A DNA stretch of 64,000 nt from Liolophura sinensis (lineage: Eukaryota > Mollusca > Polyplacophora > Chitonida > Chitonidae), in contig NC_088295.1 of NCBI RefSeq assembly GCF_032854445.1, forward strand, positions 81,946,644-82,010,643, given 5' to 3'. A program made the position numbers and the translations under genes. The notes beneath the pieces were generated by a model. That model worked only from the letters and a program-made list of their open reading frames with translations. It did not search any database and was not told the DNA's origin. This document shows, in pieces, positions 62,401 to 64,000 of this stretch. Each line of letters begins with the position of its first letter. The first letter of the stretch is position 1.

Positions 62401-63005
62401 ATGTCAGCAGTGGGTGACGCCAAGTGTTCTTGCATGACGTCACACCAGGTAAAATTTAAAATGACAGGAAACTTTTTTTCTGTACTTCCCTCTGAAACAA
62501 ACGAGAGTGATTTTAATAAGGTGAAATTTTTTCCCCAATTTAGGAAAGAAATTCAGGCTATGGTTATCCTTGAATTATTACTTGACCCTGCTTTTAAGAC
62601 ATACGGGTCTTGACACTGGAGTTGCTCTTTACAACTGTGCAATAAAAATCATTCTAATTCTGATTCTGCCACTACCTCAAACTGTCACTGTAGGCTATAC
62701 ATGTACAAGTAACTCGCTCGAAGGTAGCTCAAAGCTAGCAGGACGTACTTACGTAACACAAGGCAAGCAAGTTTCCTATGTGTAAGTTCGTCCAGCCAGC
62801 CTTGGGTTAACTTGGGCATCAAACAGCCTCGATCAAAACATTCTCCAATCGGACAATGAGTGCAGCTTACCGTTACAAGAACTACGTCTTTACCCAATGC
62901 TTTATGTGAGTCGATAAATGAATTTATACGAGATTTAGTCTCGTCAAACTGTTCTGGGACAGCAATTCTTGTAAATATATCATCCCACTTGTCATGTTCT
63001 GCCAT
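56497..63005 (-). CDS. PPCS: Phosphopantothenate-cysteine ligase (PPCS), seven exons, complete
   Basis: Joins 4'-phosphopantothenate to cysteine, the second step of coenzyme A synthesis, in the cytosol. Coding exons (minus strand): 62871-63005, 60854-60942, 60114-60256, 58418-58632, 57479-57598, 57137-57202, 56497-56676. All introns are GT-AG and phases match, giving 948 nt = 315 aa plus stop; animal PPCS is about 311 aa. The ATG at 63005 is the first after an in-frame TGA. Visible family motifs: [13 protein letters not shown] across the exon 1/2 junction (SGGT at residues 46-49), [13 protein letters not shown] (58-70), the exon 3 start [26 protein letters not shown] (180-187), SFKLETD across exons 5/6, and QLVIANVL at the exon 6/7 junction. 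The family usually has NFSSG where this has NFSVG. Read as single open frames, only exons 1 and 2 are partly visible and each runs on into intron. No AATAAA was noticed close to the stop. Identification is by recalled family motifs, not by alignment. Confidence 0.95.
60383..60725. mobile_element. MITE-like foldback element in PPCS intron 2
   Basis: Left arm 60383-60463 and right arm 60639-60725 are inverted copies. They include a perfect 22-bp match (60401-60422 against 60686-60707; core acgacaacagagtgacgtcc) and start 'tttcgag' / end 'ctcgaaa'. About 175 bp of unrelated AT-rich sequence lies between. Long terminal inverted repeats and no coding capacity fit a non-autonomous DNA transposon. 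No target duplication was confirmed. It lies well away from the flanking splice sites. Confidence 0.75.
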
Positions 63006-63849
63006 CTCTATCAATCACTAGGGCCACACGTGCGACCATACCTAACGTGGTTTTCATTACAGAAGAGCTCCATGGCTGCTCATTCCGAGGTGATAGAAGG
63101 GCGAAAGTACATGACTTAGTTTCACTTGAGGTCGTAGAACGGCTTGGTCGATGCCATTTTTCAGCATAGATCATTAGGTAATGCGTGTGTGTAACCATGC
63201 TCATGACATTCTTTTCCACTGCTTTCAGGGTCAGTCCACAGATTGAAGTTCAAATTGTATTGATCACTAGTATCAGATTGATGACGATGTGCTGTTTTAA
63301 AATGATGACTCGGGATACATAAGTGTTTTAGTGAAAATGTCAAACTTTTAAGGTAATAATAACTCCATCTTAACAGATTACATTTAATCTTAATTAGCAC
63401 GGAGGCGTCAAAGCCAGATCTTACACTGACTTACAAAGTTACAGGGCCATTAACGATTAATCTATGTATCAGCAAAGGCCAATACTATTATTGCATGATA
63501 TGCAGTAATAATTGGACAGTAAATATCATATTTTTACAGTGGAACCATTTACCGATGATGATTTTATTCTTCATAAGCACATATATTTCCTTTGAAACAT
63601 TTTAAAAATGAATAAGTGTGTTAAAGTCACAAAATAATTTGGAGAAACAGTTTGCTTAATTTGTTTGGAGGGGCTCGGTGGGATTTACGAGGATCAGGCC
63701 ATCCATAGAAACAGTTTCTGTAATTATGTGGTGTTTTGGAAAATGAGGTCATGTAGATTTACATGTAGCACAAAAGCTTAACATTAGTGTCAAGAACAGG
63801 CCTAGAAAAAAACATAACTTATTTGTTGGCTGACTCTATTTATTAGGCA
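63006..63849. other. PPCS 5' flank
   Basis: Should hold the PPCS leader and promoter. No clear TATA box or divergent gene was recognised; the sequence near 63050-63150 is less AT-rich than its surroundings. Confidence 0.4.
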
Positions 63850-64000
63850 CTGGCCCAGACATCTCAGTAGAGCATCTGCGTCGAGGGCGGTAGATCCAGG
63901 ATCAATCCTGTATCGGGTCACACCCAAGTCTTTAAAGAGGAAGTTGTAGCTCCCTTTCTTGGCATTCAGCATTAAGGTGATAGTGCAACCACTGGTTGAC
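63850..64000 (+). repeat. Second SINE family, 5' part, cut by the window end
   Basis: 'ggcccagacatctcagtaga' and 'gatccaggatcaatcctgta' give a tRNA-like head with A and B boxes, then 'gggtcacacccaagtcttta', 'gaggaagttgtagctccctt', 'gcattcagcattaaggtgat' and 'caaccactggttgac', complementary in order to the 36.8-kb copy. Confidence 0.75.

Noticed and set aside
62685-63014. 109-codon minus-strand frame as an independent gene
   Set aside because: Its first part is PPCS exon 1; past the donor at 62870 it is intron read-through, and the extension beyond the ATG at 63005 starts at TTG.

Overview
The window looks like nuclear DNA of a lophotrochozoan invertebrate, most likely a mollusc. The evidence is AT-rich non-coding sequence full of tacatgta-type palindromes, GT-AG introns from a few hundred bases to many kilobases, many copies of a tRNA-derived SINE ending in a 'gtacggcgtaaaacaccaatcaaa' tail, a second SINE family, and several minisatellites. 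No bacterial, organellar, rRNA or CRISPR signal was seen. Most long open frames are chance frames or run through tandem repeats; the real genes are mostly short exons that had to be rebuilt from splice sites and reading phase.

Layout. (1) 1-5.9 kb, minus strand: a small spliced gene (four exons with matching phases, 63 aa, unrecognised), a promoter-like 'AAGATGGCGGC' site near 5.8 kb, and two further exons at 1-281 leaving the window. (2) 6-44 kb: mostly non-coding and repeat-rich. A plus-strand gene of unknown function with two strong coding exons (25285-25355, 33759-33825) and a possible first exon (11180-11218) spans much of it, with introns of about 14 kb and 8.4 kb holding SINEs and minisatellites (27-bp and 50-bp units). 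Minisatellites with 65-bp and 25-bp units, and a broken copy of the neighbouring receptor gene, lie at 35.8-41 kb. (3) 44.8-48.6 kb, minus strand: an intact rhodopsin-type GPCR coding exon (386 aa) with a 9-codon upstream ORF, a 5' UTR intron and a likely 5' UTR exon. About 230 bp beyond that exon a divergent plus-strand exon encodes a signal peptide, suggesting a shared promoter. (4) 49-56.4 kb: non-coding with one nearly full-length SINE. (5) 56.5-63.0 kb, minus strand: a complete seven-exon phosphopantothenate-cysteine ligase gene (PPCS, coenzyme A synthesis), 315 aa, all phases consistent; intron 2 carries a terminal-inverted-repeat element. (6) 63.85-64 kb: a second-family SINE cut by the window edge.

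The genes do not form a pathway. PPCS is housekeeping metabolism and the GPCR is probably a peptide receptor. The most worthwhile items are the broken receptor copy, the two unrecognised spliced genes, the divergent promoter, and the repeat structures, notably the 65-bp array with alternating unit types and the 22-bp perfect inverted repeat element inside PPCS.
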